Below are positions 22,746 through 33,212 of a DNA stretch of 64,000 nucleotides, in pieces. The translations under genes and the position numbers were made by a program. This stretch comes from Cantharellus purpuraceus (lineage: Eukaryota > Basidiomycota > Agaricomycetes > Cantharellales > Hydnaceae). The stretch covers positions 682,001 to 746,000 of the forward strand of contig JALBUN010000011.1 of the NCBI GenBank assembly GCA_025174535.1, read 5' to 3'. Under the pieces are notes generated by a model. It saw only the letters and a program-made list of their open reading frames with translations, was not told the origin of the DNA and did not search any database. Every line of letters starts with the position of its first letter. The stretch's first letter is position 1.

Positions 22746-25700
22746 CTTTTTTGAACTTCCAAAGGAAGAATCAATTGATTCTTCCTCATTATTGAAGTTT
22801 TCTAGTCAATACTAGAAAACTGGCTGTTGCTGGTGTACAGATATATACCAACCCCCCCAGTCACTCATATAAGTGAGCAACTAGTAGACTAACTTAATTA
22901 GCCTACAAAGATAAAAGAAAGAAAGGAGTCATCATAATGATGACTTGCAGTAGAGTGAGTCATGCTGGCAGCGCACAGGACATTATAAATGATGGATGGC
23001 AGCACATAGCCAGCAGCAGAAGCTCCCAGGAAGAGGAACTAGACCCTAGAGAAGTCGCAGGGACTTCCCATAAGGAAGACTCTAGAAGAGAGTCACCATG
23101 ATTGTGAGACCACACAGATGATTGTACAATAGATTGTCTGTCAAACAAGAACCCTTCATTGAGTGGTGATTAGAGAAGAAAGGAGGAGACAGTCATCCAC
23201 TGTCTCCAACACTCCTAAAGGAAAGGAATGTGCTCAATATACGAGCACAAGTAGAAGTAGCAATACTTCTACTAGGGAATCGCACAGCACAGAGTGGCAT
23301 GAAACCCACAGGTCAATCACAAGATTGACTGAACAACTCATGCATAATCAACATGAGATGAAGAGCATTAGCGAAGCTAGTGCTCAGGCAGCTAAGATGG
23401 CTGCTGAAGCAGGGCATGCTGCCACTACTATGGGGCAGGAAATTGCAGAGCTAGGAACAATGTTAAAATAGCTCCAAGAGAACTCTGAGCAATGCAAGTC
23501 ACATTGCCAAAGATCAGATTCTTGAGAGGAATCTGAATCTGGAGAGTCTGGACCTCCCCAGGGTGAGAGGGTCCAACCAAATGATCAGTTGGACAGAGGA
23601 AATGAAATTCCCCCAATGGAGGGAATTAGAGACCCAGTAATCTCTGTAAGGCAAGGATTAATGATCCAGATTGAGGGGGAAACTCCTCAATCTATGGCAA
23701 AGGACCTCAATCTCTTGATCAAGCTATGGAAACAATGGGAAGTTGAGGCTTCTCATAAACATAGATTAGCTCTCAAATGGAAGGCTAAACATGCAGAGCA
23801 GGAACTCGGCCAGCTGTTTAGAGAGCAGTGGCCCCAGCAAGAGCTCAATGTGGCTGTTGATTTAAATTGACAGTTGTAACATGCACTGAACAGTTATCAG
23901 TGTGTATGAGCAGCAGGCCTTTCAGGAGACACCCACCATGAGCAATGAAATACCCAATGGGTACCTCAAGAAGATGTTCCCCATAACAGGGAACAATCAG
24001 CACCACTGACCCTAGAAGGTCAAGGCATTTCAGATCAATTGGATACAATTGATTCTATCAATAGCATTACTTGCATGGTGCAAGTAGCCATAGTCAATAA
24101 TAGAGATACAGACCCAGAGAAGTCTGTACTTGCCAAGGTGGGCATCAAAGTATTGCACCCTGAGCAATACGCAGGAGGTGCAGATCTTGAAGAGTTTGAG
24201 ATCTTTGTAGCAGGTATGCTACAATGGCTGAAGATGAATAATCTCCTAGGGCCATCAAGTACAAAGTTTCAACTATTGTACTTAGGCACTTGCCTTAAGG
24301 CGAGGCCCAGGAATGGTTCTACAGAAATGTAGAACACTATGACAGGGCAGTCCAAGACTGGACCCTGGAAACTGCAATCCAAGGATTGCAGCATAGATTC
24401 CTACACACCCTGATGCATCATCATGTGTCAAATAAATTTGACTCTGTAACACAGGGTCAAAGGACCATTCACAAATTAATGAATGATCTAGATAAGTATA
24501 TGGGTCGCATGATAATGCTGCTGGATGCATACACGTACAGGAAGAGGTTTGTAACTGCAATGCATGAACCTCTGAGACAAGAAGTCCTCAAGAAGGGCTT
24601 CAATGCCAAGTTTAGCAGTATTGAGCAGTTGTACAAAACTGCTTGAATGATAGAGGAAGCAATGGAGAATGTGACTAACACATCCTCCTCAACCCATAGA
24701 CCAGTAGTCAATAGAACTACTGGTATGATGAATACAGGGAGTCAACCCATGTATATGGCTCCCAACACACACTTACAACAAGTGAGTGCACCAAGGCCAG
24801 AACCCCATAGTGGAGGCTCCAGGTTCAATTCCAACAATTACTCCTTTAAGGGTAATTATCAATCGAAGCCACCAGCACATGTGAGTGGTGATTGATTGAA
24901 CAACATTACTAGTAATATTGTGTGCTACAAATGTGGCCAAACAGGTCACATGTGACCCAGCTACCCCAAACTAAAGGGAAATGTAAGGTTGGCTGCAGTC
25001 CAAAAGGATGTGTCCTCACACATAGTGGAGGACAATGTAGATGGGTTCTCCCTGATAGAGGGAGAACATGAAGAAGTGATGGATGATCCAAGGACCATCT
25101 AGAGGAAAAAATGCCAGCTATAGAAGTGGCTGATGAATGGGATGAGATCACCCTATATGAATGGGACAACCAAGATGACACCCCTATTGACAGACAATCT
25201 CACCCTGTAGATTCATAGTCATGCAAGGTAGATACTACACTCATGCCCAAAGCAGGACAATCACTACTTTGAGTGCAATCAAATACAGTTATACAACTGT
25301 AAGTGACCCTTGAACTGGACAATCAACAGTTACTGAGATATAGAGGATGACACTGTATGTCACTCTAGTCACACTGATGTGCAAATTATGGGGTAGAAAT
25401 GGTTATTTATTCAGAGGCAAAATGGCCTCCTTATATACTGTATCTACAGGAGCTGACTAATCCTTCTACCTATTAATAGTTATGAGTCATGGCAGGAGTC
25501 ATAGCCTGAGTCACTATTACTCAAATCACTCAGGAAATACCCTGTTTCCCAGGCTGATAAGCACAGCTATGCATAGGCACAGCTTCAATTGAAAGCTCCA
25601 CCAAAAATGGAGTCAGGAGGAGCTGTGGTTGCCAAGATATTGAGGATTTACTGGCAGTGGTGATCAGATTGGGTTGGAGATTGAAATGAGTCATGTGATT

Positions 25701-26142
25701 GAAAATGAGTTGGTAGATCAGGTGACTCTGCTGACTTTGAAGCTGCTGACATCTGCAAAGTTTTGTGGGTCCATGTGTGTCCAAAACTTTGCCCAGCAGG
25801 ACAATAAATTTGTGAACCCATTTCTGCATGGAAAATTCCTGAAAAATATGAAGAAATAGAGAATATTTGAATGACTCTAAATCAAGAGAAAGCAGCATGT
25901 CTATGCTGATATTTTAAGGCCATAAAGTGAAAATATACAATTTTGGGACTATAAACAAGATTTTTACAGGGAAAACCAGTTCCCATACAGAGGGGATAAT
26001 GATATCCCCTGAATTCACACATGCAACAGGTATGAAAACCTTCATGCTAGAGCAACCCATCACACTGAAATTAGTGTGCATTGGGAGCAGGAGTACCATA
26101 AATTATGGTACTCACACTACCATAAAGTTTGGTAGTTGAGAC
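22746..26142 (+). pseudogene. Family E internal region, forward copy: gag, zinc knuckle, protease start
   Basis: Read forward: a leader with palindromes (22764-22820); a gag N-terminal region (23163-23471); a charged stretch (23589-23870); retrotrans_gag (24039-24332, continuing after a frameshift at 24386-24646); a Ser/Asn-rich stretch; and a CCHC-like knuckle (CYKCGQTGHM, then a stop in place of a sense codon, and Tyr where the last Cys is expected) near 24930. After the truncated D LTR, the protease region resumes at 25990-26140 (MKTFMLEQPITLKL, then CIGSRSTINYGT). It ends at the junction with A pol near 26140. Its gag part is nearly identical to the reverse copy at 20258-21591, making a large inverted repeat. 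Confidence 0.85.
25184..25989 (-). mobile_element. Truncated family D LTR in reverse
   Basis: Homology to the reverse D LTR at 3461-4871 begins near 25184 (CTATTGACAGACAATC) and runs to the terminal TTCCCATACA at 25989; about 600 bp of the LTR is missing on the left. It is inserted in family E between gag and protease. It contains a 122-codon open frame on the minus strand (25530-25898) shared in part with the D LTR at 3461, of unknown meaning. Confidence 0.85.
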
Positions 26143-27114
26143 ATTGAAGAATATTTGGATGTCAATCACTGACAAGTGTAGACAGAGTTTTGAGACCTTG
26201 AAAAAGGCCTTTACTTCTGCTCCAATACTGACTCATTGGATTCCAGACGTTCCCATCCTATTAGAGACCGACGCCTCCAACTATGCACTTGCCACGATCC
26301 TGTCCATCATCTCCCTGGACAACAGACAAGTCCACCCGATCGCTTTTCACTTGCGTACATTCACGCCCCCCAAACTGAACTATGATGTCCATGACAAAGA
26401 GCTCCTTGCCATATATGAAGCCTTCCGGATATGGAGACACTACCTTGAGGGTCCCTCCGATCCGGTAGATGTCATAACGGACCACAAGAACTTGGAATAC
26501 TTCTCCACAACGAAACTGCTCACCCAGAGACAGGTCCGATGGTCCGAGTACCTATCTCAGTTCAACCTCATTATCCGTTTCCGTCCTAGTCGACTCAGAG
26601 CAAAGCCCGATGCGTTAACTAGACGATGGGACGTCTACCCTAAAGAGGGAAATAGCGACTATGCCACTGTAAACCCCCACAACTTTTGTCCTGTGTTTAC
26701 TAACAAGCAGCTGGCATTGTCCCTACGAGCATCCACCCTCATGACTCCCACCCTCCGAGCTGTCACCATTATGGACATCGACCAACTCCGCTCTGACATC
26801 CGCTCATCACTCCGATCTGATCCTGTTGTGGTTAAACACTTGGACAACCCTTCCGATCCGAAATGGTCACTTGACCCCGAAGGACACCTCTGACACAACG
26901 ACTGGATATACGTCCCTGATGCCAACAGTCTCCGACTCTGAGTTTTGCAGTATTACCATGATCACCTGATCTCTGGCCATTTTGGGCAAAATCGCACACA
27001 AGGATTAATCCGACAAGACTACGTATGGCCAAAAATGCGGGAATACATTCAACACTACTGTAACTCCTGCACCACGTGTATGCGCTCAAAATCGCAAAGG
27101 CACAAACCCTACGG

Positions 27115-28528
27115 TGTCGGTTCGCTTAAGGAATAGATCCTATAAGCCTGCGCGCAACGGTCCTAGCAAGCAGACGGTGTGTAACGCAGTTGTTCAGCAC
27201 TCCAAAGATCAATCAGGGCGAGGAGTACGTAACAGGGAAGTGGGATAGTGCTCTGTGGTTGGATGAGGATGGGAGCAAAAGGTCGGTCCCGATGGCTGAT
27301 CGTGCTCTGTGACTGGATGACAATGCGGAGCCCGGTTGGGAGGTATGCGAAAGCTGGTTTCAGGAGAATCAACCTCTCGGTGGCGGAGGGAAATCTGATC
27401 GTTGAACCAAGGTGTTTACCTCAGTGTAGAGATGATGGATTGTGATGTAGAGCGTAGAGCGTAGACTTAGAGCGTGGACTTTGACTTTAGAGCGTTGGCT
27501 GAAAACTTGTTAATTGATTCCAAAGGCGAAGACTAGCGCCCTTTTATATACAAATCCCCGGGGGACAACGACACAATATGAGGAGCAAATGATGCGATAT
27601 GATGCAAGAAATGCTGATCAAGCCAGCTGACGAAGCGTGTGAAGTTGAACTACTAAAGGGGAAATCATGGAGAAATGAAACGACAGATAGGGGTAATCTT
27701 TGTAAGAATAGGGGGCGATGAGTAATAAAAGAACCAAAAATAGAACAAGGATGAGTAAGTCGTGTATGAATGAATTAAAAGATGAAACAGGGGTGAGTCA
27801 TATAAAAGAACAATAGAAACGTCCACCAATACCATCTTCCCTACGGCTCCGAAGGTTAATTGACCCTGAGTCACATGAGGACTTCCGTCAGCTTCCACAA
27901 CAAATACTCCTTATTGTCTTAGTGATCCGTCTCCATATGGTATCCCGCTCCAAGAGTATTTGGTCCCTTTGCCTGACACGATGTAACCTGAGTCGGATTG
28001 AAGTGGGAGGATAGGTCGGCAATGGCGACTGAAATTCTACCTCACGTTTGACTCTTCTATCCGTGTTACGATATAGAGGTGAAATGTCGAGGAATGTATA
28101 TGGTTCAACGGAATTGTGAAAGAATATGGGATCGCCAATGGCATAAGAGAGACATGGTGGGGATCTTGGACGTTGAAAGAGTTTTGGAAGTATTTTGACA
28201 CGTGGAGGTGGCTTAACATGCCCATGGAGCTCGGCGTATTTTTGATAGTCCTCTGTGTCCAGAGACCAGTGTGACGTATTATTAGAAGTGATGTTGGAGA
28301 GGGGAATAGAATGGGAAGCCATGTGAATGATGATGAAAGGATCGGTGTGAATAGAAAGCTGATAATGATCGATGGCGATGAAACACGAGTGACAATCGAT
28401 GGCTCGAATTAGAGACTGAGGTGGATAGGGAGTTGCGGCGCTATTTAAAAGTTGATACGAAAAGACGCTGGCGGAGTTGAACTGTCAGAGTGGTTCGATA
28501 TGCGTCCTCGATGCGTCCTGGCTCGTCA
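27115..28528 (-). mobile_element. Solo LTR of family C, 1414 bp, target duplication ACGG/ACAG
   Basis: It runs TGTCGGTTCGC...CTGGCTCGTCA and sits in the integrase of A copy 1. The flanks are ACGG (27111-27114) and ACAG (28529-28532), one CpG-type change apart. Removing it joins K-P-Y-G to T-L-K-Q-L-P in frame. It carries the C ORF at 27888-28322 on the minus strand. Confidence 0.93.
27888..28322 (-). CDS. ORF inside C LTR, copy 2 (unknown, 144 residues)
   Basis: It starts MASHSIPLSNITSNNTSHWS and continues with YAELHGHVKPPPRVKILPKL. It matches 32005-32439 almost residue for residue and 1351-1677 in part. It has no signal peptide and no domain I recognise; it is basic toward the C-terminus (LRLHRVRQRDQILLE). 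It lies in the U3 part of the LTR, upstream of the LTR TATA box, in the same sense as the LTR. Confidence 0.45.
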   Translation of the reverse strand: MASHSIPLSNITSNNTSHWSLDTEDYQKYAELHGHVKPPPRVKILPKLFQRPRSPPCLSYAIGDPIFFHNSVEPYTFLDISPLYRNTDRRVKREVEFQSPLPTYPPTSIRLRLHRVRQRDQILLERDTIWRRITKTIRSICCGS

Positions 28529-29815
28529 ACAGAACGCTCAAACAACTTCCAATCCTGGAGCAACCATGGAACTCTATCTCCATGGATTTCATAGAGAAGC
28601 TCCCCCCATCGCTCGGATATAACACCATACTCGTGATTGTCGACAGGTTCACCAAACAGTCCCTATTCATTCTGACGCATGACACCATCACCTCCGCCTC
28701 ACTAGCTAAATTGTTCGTTCTCCACGTATTCTCTAAACACGGAGTCCCGTCGCATGTCACGTCCGATCGGGGTTCGGAGTTCGTGTCCTCCTTCTTCCAC
28801 ACATTAGGAAAGGCTCTCGACATGAAGCTCCATTTTACCTCCGGATACCACCCTGAAGGAGACGGACAAATGGAACGAATGAATCAGTCCCTGGAACAAT
28901 ATCTCCGAATCTATTGTAACTATCAACAAGACAACTGGGCTGATCTACTTCTGATCGCAGAGTTTGCCTACAACAACGCTCCAAATGCGACTACCGGCAT
29001 CTCTCTGTTCTTTGCTAATAAAGGCTACCATCCGAACATCTCCGTCCACCCCGAGAAGGAACTTGCCTCCACCAAAGCCCGCCAATTCATAACTGACCTT
29101 GATCAACTACACCAACATCTCCGAGAGACCATCTCCGATGCTCAGAAACAATATCAAGTCTCCGCAGACCGACGCCGCATTCCGGCTCTGGACCTGCAAA
29201 TTGGAGACAAAGTATTTGTTAAGGCCAAACACTTCCGGACCACCCGTCCATCAAAGAAACTCTCCGAGAAATACTTAGGTCCTTATGAGGTCATTGCTCG
29301 CATGGGCAGCAGGTCTTTCACCCTCCACTTCCCAGACCACTTCCAAGCAGTTCATCCGGTCTCCCATATATCAATGCTCGAACCCGCTACTATGAACGAG
29401 ATCTCCGGTCACACGCAACCCCCACCTCCCCCAATCATCATCAAAGGAGACAATGAATATGAGATCTCGGAGATCCTGGACTCGAAGATCGATACAAGTG
29501 CAAGCTCCAGTACTTAGTCAAATGGACTGGATATGAAGGCACTGATGAAGAGTCTTCATGGATCTCCACATCCGAACTCGATCACACATCCGAATCTGTC
29601 TCCGATTTTCACTCCGCTTATCCAGACAAACCTGGCCCTCTTATGAATCTTTAAGTTCAATTACTAATGCTAATTCTATTATTTTGCATCACCACTTTAT
29701 TACAAGTCAAGGGAAATTACCAGCCTGCTCAAAAAAAAAAAAAAAACTCTGAAGGAATATCACTCCGCCTCATTCTTTCTCCGTTCTGAAATTTATAATC
29801 ATTTTCATCCTTATC

Positions 29816-31162
29816 TTATACATCGCGTTTCCTTTTCCCCTTTTCCTTATCTACCTCAGGCTCCGTCTCCGACTCCTCATCACTCTCTACATCCGACACC
29901 CAATCCTTCTCATCTCCCATGTCCGAATCCTCATCCAATGGGGCCATGAACTTCCGCAACTGACGTAACTCGGCTGTCCGATGACCCTCCAGAACCTCCT
30001 TCCATTTCATCGTCCTCACCAAGTCTACTAACAACCCCTCCGTCCGCCGAAGGTGCTCCGACTGCAGGTTAACCAGCCTGATAAGCTGGCCCATGGTGCT
30101 ATTGGGTGCAGAGACGCGCCCTGTACCTGCACCGGTCATTGCCCCTTCCAACCTGACGCCGCTACCCCCGGCTGCTACAGCACCTGTCTCAGTCCGCCTC
30201 TTTTTGGTCGGACGACCCTCCGATTCCTTCTCTGCCCCTCCTTGTACCACTAGTCGGGGCTTGACGCTCTGACTCCAGGGATCGAACTTTCCATCGACCC
30301 TACACCCTCCTTTCCGACCCCGACAACGATCGCAGGACCGAAGGCGGCGAGTTGGGCCGGTAGGCCACACACTCCATGCCCGCATCACGACATAAGTCGC
30401 AAGTTACGCCAGGTCCACCAAATGGCTCCGTTGCAGCCAGAGCCTTGGGTGGTCCCTCCGCATTTGCATCGAGCTCCATATTGGCATCGGGATCCGCTTC
30501 CACCTCCGCCCTCTCTGCCTCCACCGCATCGTCTTCCTCAGCTGCCCCCAACTCAAATAAGGGCCGTGCCTGCAGACGTAATGGCGAGTCCTCCACAGTG
30601 ACCGTCCTTGAACGAGTCGCCTCCGTCCATGTAACAGAGATGATGGCGACTTCTGGGGTCCCTGGCCGTATGGGCACGCTCGGACTTCCTGGGTGGCTGG
30701 TCTTCCCTGCCCCGGTCACCTCCTCCTCTACCTCCATGGCCACCTCTAACTTGTGCGCCTGCTCCTCCACTTCCTTCAGTCTCGCGGCCTCCATCGCTGC
30801 CGCAAGTTCCTTCACCTTGCGGGCCCTCTCTGCCTTCGCTTCCTCCTCTTTCCTTCTCCGTTCCGTTTTTGCCGCTTCTTTCCGTCGTTCCTCCTCCTCC
30901 TCCTTCTGCCTCCGTTCTGCCTCCTCCTCCTTCCGTCTCCGTTCTGCCTCCTCCTCCTCCTTCCACCTCCGTTCCATCTCCGTTCTGCCTCCTCCTCCTC
31001 CTTCCATCTCCGTTCTGCCTCCTCCTCCTCCTTCCGTCTCCATTCTGCCTCCTCCTCCTCCTTCCGTCTCTGTTCTGCTTCCTCCTCCTCTTTCCATTTC
31101 CGCTCCTCTTCCTCTTCCTTCTGTCGGGCCAAGAGCAACTGCTCCAGCTCGGCCACGCTCAT
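29816..31162 (-). CDS. Antisense ORF of family A, copy 1: coiled coil, Zn2Cys6-like motif, acidic tail
   Basis: It lies between the chromodomain of A pol and the 3' LTR, on the opposite strand. Start chosen at 31162 (MSVAELEQLLLARQKEEEEE), about 55 bp after a TATA box; a longer frame opens at 31207. Order: Lys/Glu/Arg repeats from a 30-bp minisatellite (about 31120-30900), a helical stretch (AARLKEVEEQAHKLEVAMEV), an acidic linker, C-x2-C-x6-C (CDLCRDAGMEC), then C-x2-C-x6-C (CDRCRGRKGGC), a basic stretch (PTKKRRTE), a leucine-rich helix (MGQLIRLVNLQSEHLRR) and an acidic end. Frame changes occur near 30960 and between the two cysteine sets, so this copy is broken. About 130 residues found in copies 2 and 3 before the cysteines are missing. 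The function is unknown; a DNA-binding protein is a guess from the cysteine pattern. Confidence 0.6.
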
Positions 31163-31214
31163 GCTTGCCAAAGGGTTTGACATCATTGAGGATAAGACCT
31201 CAATCATGCCCCTC

Positions 31215-31225
31215 CTTTTATATGT
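31215..31225 (-). promoter_or_regulatory. TATA box of the antisense ORF, copy 1
   Basis: On the minus strand the sequence reads CATATAAAAGG, about 55 bp before the chosen ATG at 31162. The same box is kept at 34535-34545 and, with one change, at 39415-39425 in front of the other two copies. Confidence 0.6.
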
Positions 31226-31318
31226 CTCCAGACCCCCAGTATAACTCTGACCGCACCCAATCGTCTCACCTATTCAATCCACGGACATGAGGCCTCAGGG
31301 GCTCGGCCTTAAATGGAG

Positions 31319-31798
31319 AGATTATTCATTAACGCCCAGATCCCTGTCCGATCCCCTCAGATCCCCGCGCATATGAAATCTATACTCCATTTGGAAACTG
31401 CTACGTCTCCATTTTCCTGTCCGATTGTCACCGCCGATTCCACCCATCCATCTCTGGTTCTGATTGATGCATCAACATCACCATAGGAACCCAGACATCC
31501 GTCCCCATCGGACTCGGACATACTCATGTAAGGCTGTCGGCCTCAGAGACCCATCCCCAGAGTAATTATTATTAGATTTCAAATATGTATTTAAGTTGCC
31601 GACTGGGGACTCCATTCCCCAGTTCGAATATCGAATCATGCCTAGCTCCTAAGTCCGATCCTAACTCTGTAAGTTGTACTCCATCTCCGAAATCTCGGAC
31701 ACCGGTATTAGTGAGGGCGCAGCACATAAGCTGAAGCCAAGTCTGTTCTGACCCCCACGACGTGCTCCGACTCCGACCCAACCTCCGACCCCAATCGG
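31319..31798 (+). mobile_element. Family A 3' LTR, copy 1, cut by a C LTR
   Basis: It follows the purine tract AAATGGAGAG. About 13 bp at the very start of the LTR (ACTGTTATGACTA) are deleted. It continues with the A LTR to CCCAATCGG at 31798, where the C LTR begins, so the last LTR bases are absent. The TATA-like TATTTAAG (about 31590) is in forward orientation, the same as A pol. Confidence 0.88.
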
Positions 31799-32004
31799 TG
31801 ACGAGCCAGGACGCATCGAGAACACATATCGAACCACTCTGACAGTCCAACTCCGCCAGCGTCTTTTCGTATCAACTTTTAAATAGCGCCGCAACTCCCT
31901 ATCCACCTCAGTCTCTAATTTGAGCCATCGATCATCACTCGTGTTTCATCGCCATCGATCATTATCAGCCTTCTATTCACACCAATCCTTTCATCATCAT
32001 TCAC

Positions 32005-32439
32005 ATGGCTTCCCATTCTATTCCCCTCTCCAACATCACTTCTAATAATACGTCACACTGGTCTCTGGACACAGAGGACTATCAAAAATACGCCGAGCTC
32101 CACAGGCATGTTAAGCCACCTCCACATGTCAAAATACTTCCAAAACTCTTTCAACGTCCAAGATCCCCACCATGTCTCTCTTATGCCATTGGCGATCCCA
32201 TATTCTTTCACAATTCCATTGAACCATATACATTCCTCGACATTTCACCTCTATATCGTAACACGGATAGAAGAGTCAAACGTGAGGTAGAATTTCAGTC
32301 ACCATCGCTGACCTATCCTCCCACTTCAATCCGACTCAGGTTACATCGTGTCAGGCAAAGGGACCAAATACTCTTGGAATGGGATACCATATGGAGACGG
32401 ATCACTAAGACAATAAGGAGTATTTGTTGTGGATGCTGA
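32005..32439 (+). CDS. ORF inside C LTR, copy 3 (unknown, 144 residues)
   Basis: It starts MASHSIPLSNITSNNTSHWS and ends ITKTIRSICCGC. Only scattered residues differ from the copy at 27888. It is contained in U3, about 340 bp upstream of the LTR TATA box. No known domain. Because all three LTR copies keep the frame, constraint on an LTR-encoded protein is possible, but three copies are too few to prove it. Confidence 0.45.
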   Translation: MASHSIPLSNITSNNTSHWSLDTEDYQKYAELHRHVKPPPHVKILPKLFQRPRSPPCLSYAIGDPIFFHNSIEPYTFLDISPLYRNTDRRVKREVEFQSPSLTYPPTSIRLRLHRVRQRDQILLEWDTIWRRITKTIRSICCGC

Positions 32440-32777
32440 CTGAAGTCCTCATGTGAATCAGGGTCAATTAACCTTCGGAGCCGTAGGGAAGATGGTATTG
32501 GTGGACGTTTCTATTGTTCTTTTATATGACTCACCCCTGTTTCATCTTTTAATTCATTCATACACGACTTACTCATCCTTGTTCTATTTTTGGTTCTTTT
32601 ATTACTCATCACCCCCTATTCTTACAAAGATTACCCCTATCTGTCGTTTCATTTCTCCATGATTTCCCCCTTTAGTAGTTCAACTTCACACACTTCGTCA
32701 GCTGGCTTGATCAGCATTTCTTGCATCATATCGCATCATTTGCTCCTCATATTGTGTTGTTGTGCCCTGGGGATTTG

Positions 32778-32787
32778 TATATAAAAG
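32778..32787 (+). promoter_or_regulatory. TATA box of the C LTR
   Basis: TATATAAAAG is followed about 20-30 bp on by a likely start region. It is conserved in the reverse copies (around 1060 and 27545) and fixes the orientation of the C LTR. Confidence 0.6.
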
Positions 32788-33212
32788 GGCACTAGTTTTT
32801 GCCTTTGGAATCAATCAACAAGTTTTCAGCCAACGCTCTAAAGTCAAAGTCCACGCTCTAAGTCTACACTCTACGCTCTACATCACAATCCATCATCTCT
32901 ACACTGAGGTAAAACACCTTGGTTCAATGATCAGATTTCCCTCTGCCACTGAGAGGTTGCTTCTCCTGAAACCAGCTTTCGCGTACCTCCCAACCGGGCT
33001 CCACATTGTCATCCAGTCACAGCACGATCAGCCATCGGGACCAACCTTTAGCTCCCATCCCCATCCAACCACAGAGCACTATCCCACTTCCCTGTTACTT
33101 ACCCCTCGCCCTGATTGATCTTTGGAGTGCTGAACAACTGCATTACACACCGTCTGTTTGCTAGGACCGTTGCGCACAGGCTTATAGGATCTATTCCTTA
33201 AGCGAACCGACA

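Larger units (their letters stand above)
26129..29655 (+). pseudogene. Family A pol, copy 1: RNase H, integrase, chromodomain; least decayed copy
   Basis: RNase H is open from about 26129 to 26893 (PILLETDASNYALATILSI, YDVHDKELLAIYEAF, VDVITDHKNLEYFS). Then come a stop, the HHCC finger of integrase (HDHLISGHFGQNRTQGLI, CNSCTTCMRSK), the C LTR insertion (27115-28528), and the integrase core (WNSISMDFIEKLPP, GVPSHVTSDRGSEFVSSFF, YHPEGDGQMERMNQSLEQYL). The GPY region (SEKYLGPYEVIARMGSRSF) leads into a chromodomain (YEISEILDSKID, LQYLVKWTGYEGTDEESSW) with a small deletion near 29490. CpGs are frequent, unlike other A copies, so this is the youngest. RT and everything upstream are missing. Confidence 0.9.
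31799..33212 (+). mobile_element. Family C LTR, 1414 bp, without matching flanks
   Basis: It runs TGACGAGCCAGG...GCGAACCGACA with TATA box TATATAAAAG at about 32778-32787. The left flank is A LTR (TCGG) and the right flank is the antisense ORF of another A copy (CCGT), so there is no target duplication. This looks like a product of recombination between two C LTRs in different A copies, or of a deletion. Confidence 0.88.

Noticed and set aside
30376..31290. Long plus-strand Ser/Pro-rich frames opposite the antisense ORF (also 33864-34565 and 38820-39533)
   Set aside because: They are mirror products of the polypurine minisatellite; the minus-strand frame has the conserved start, TATA box and cysteine pattern.
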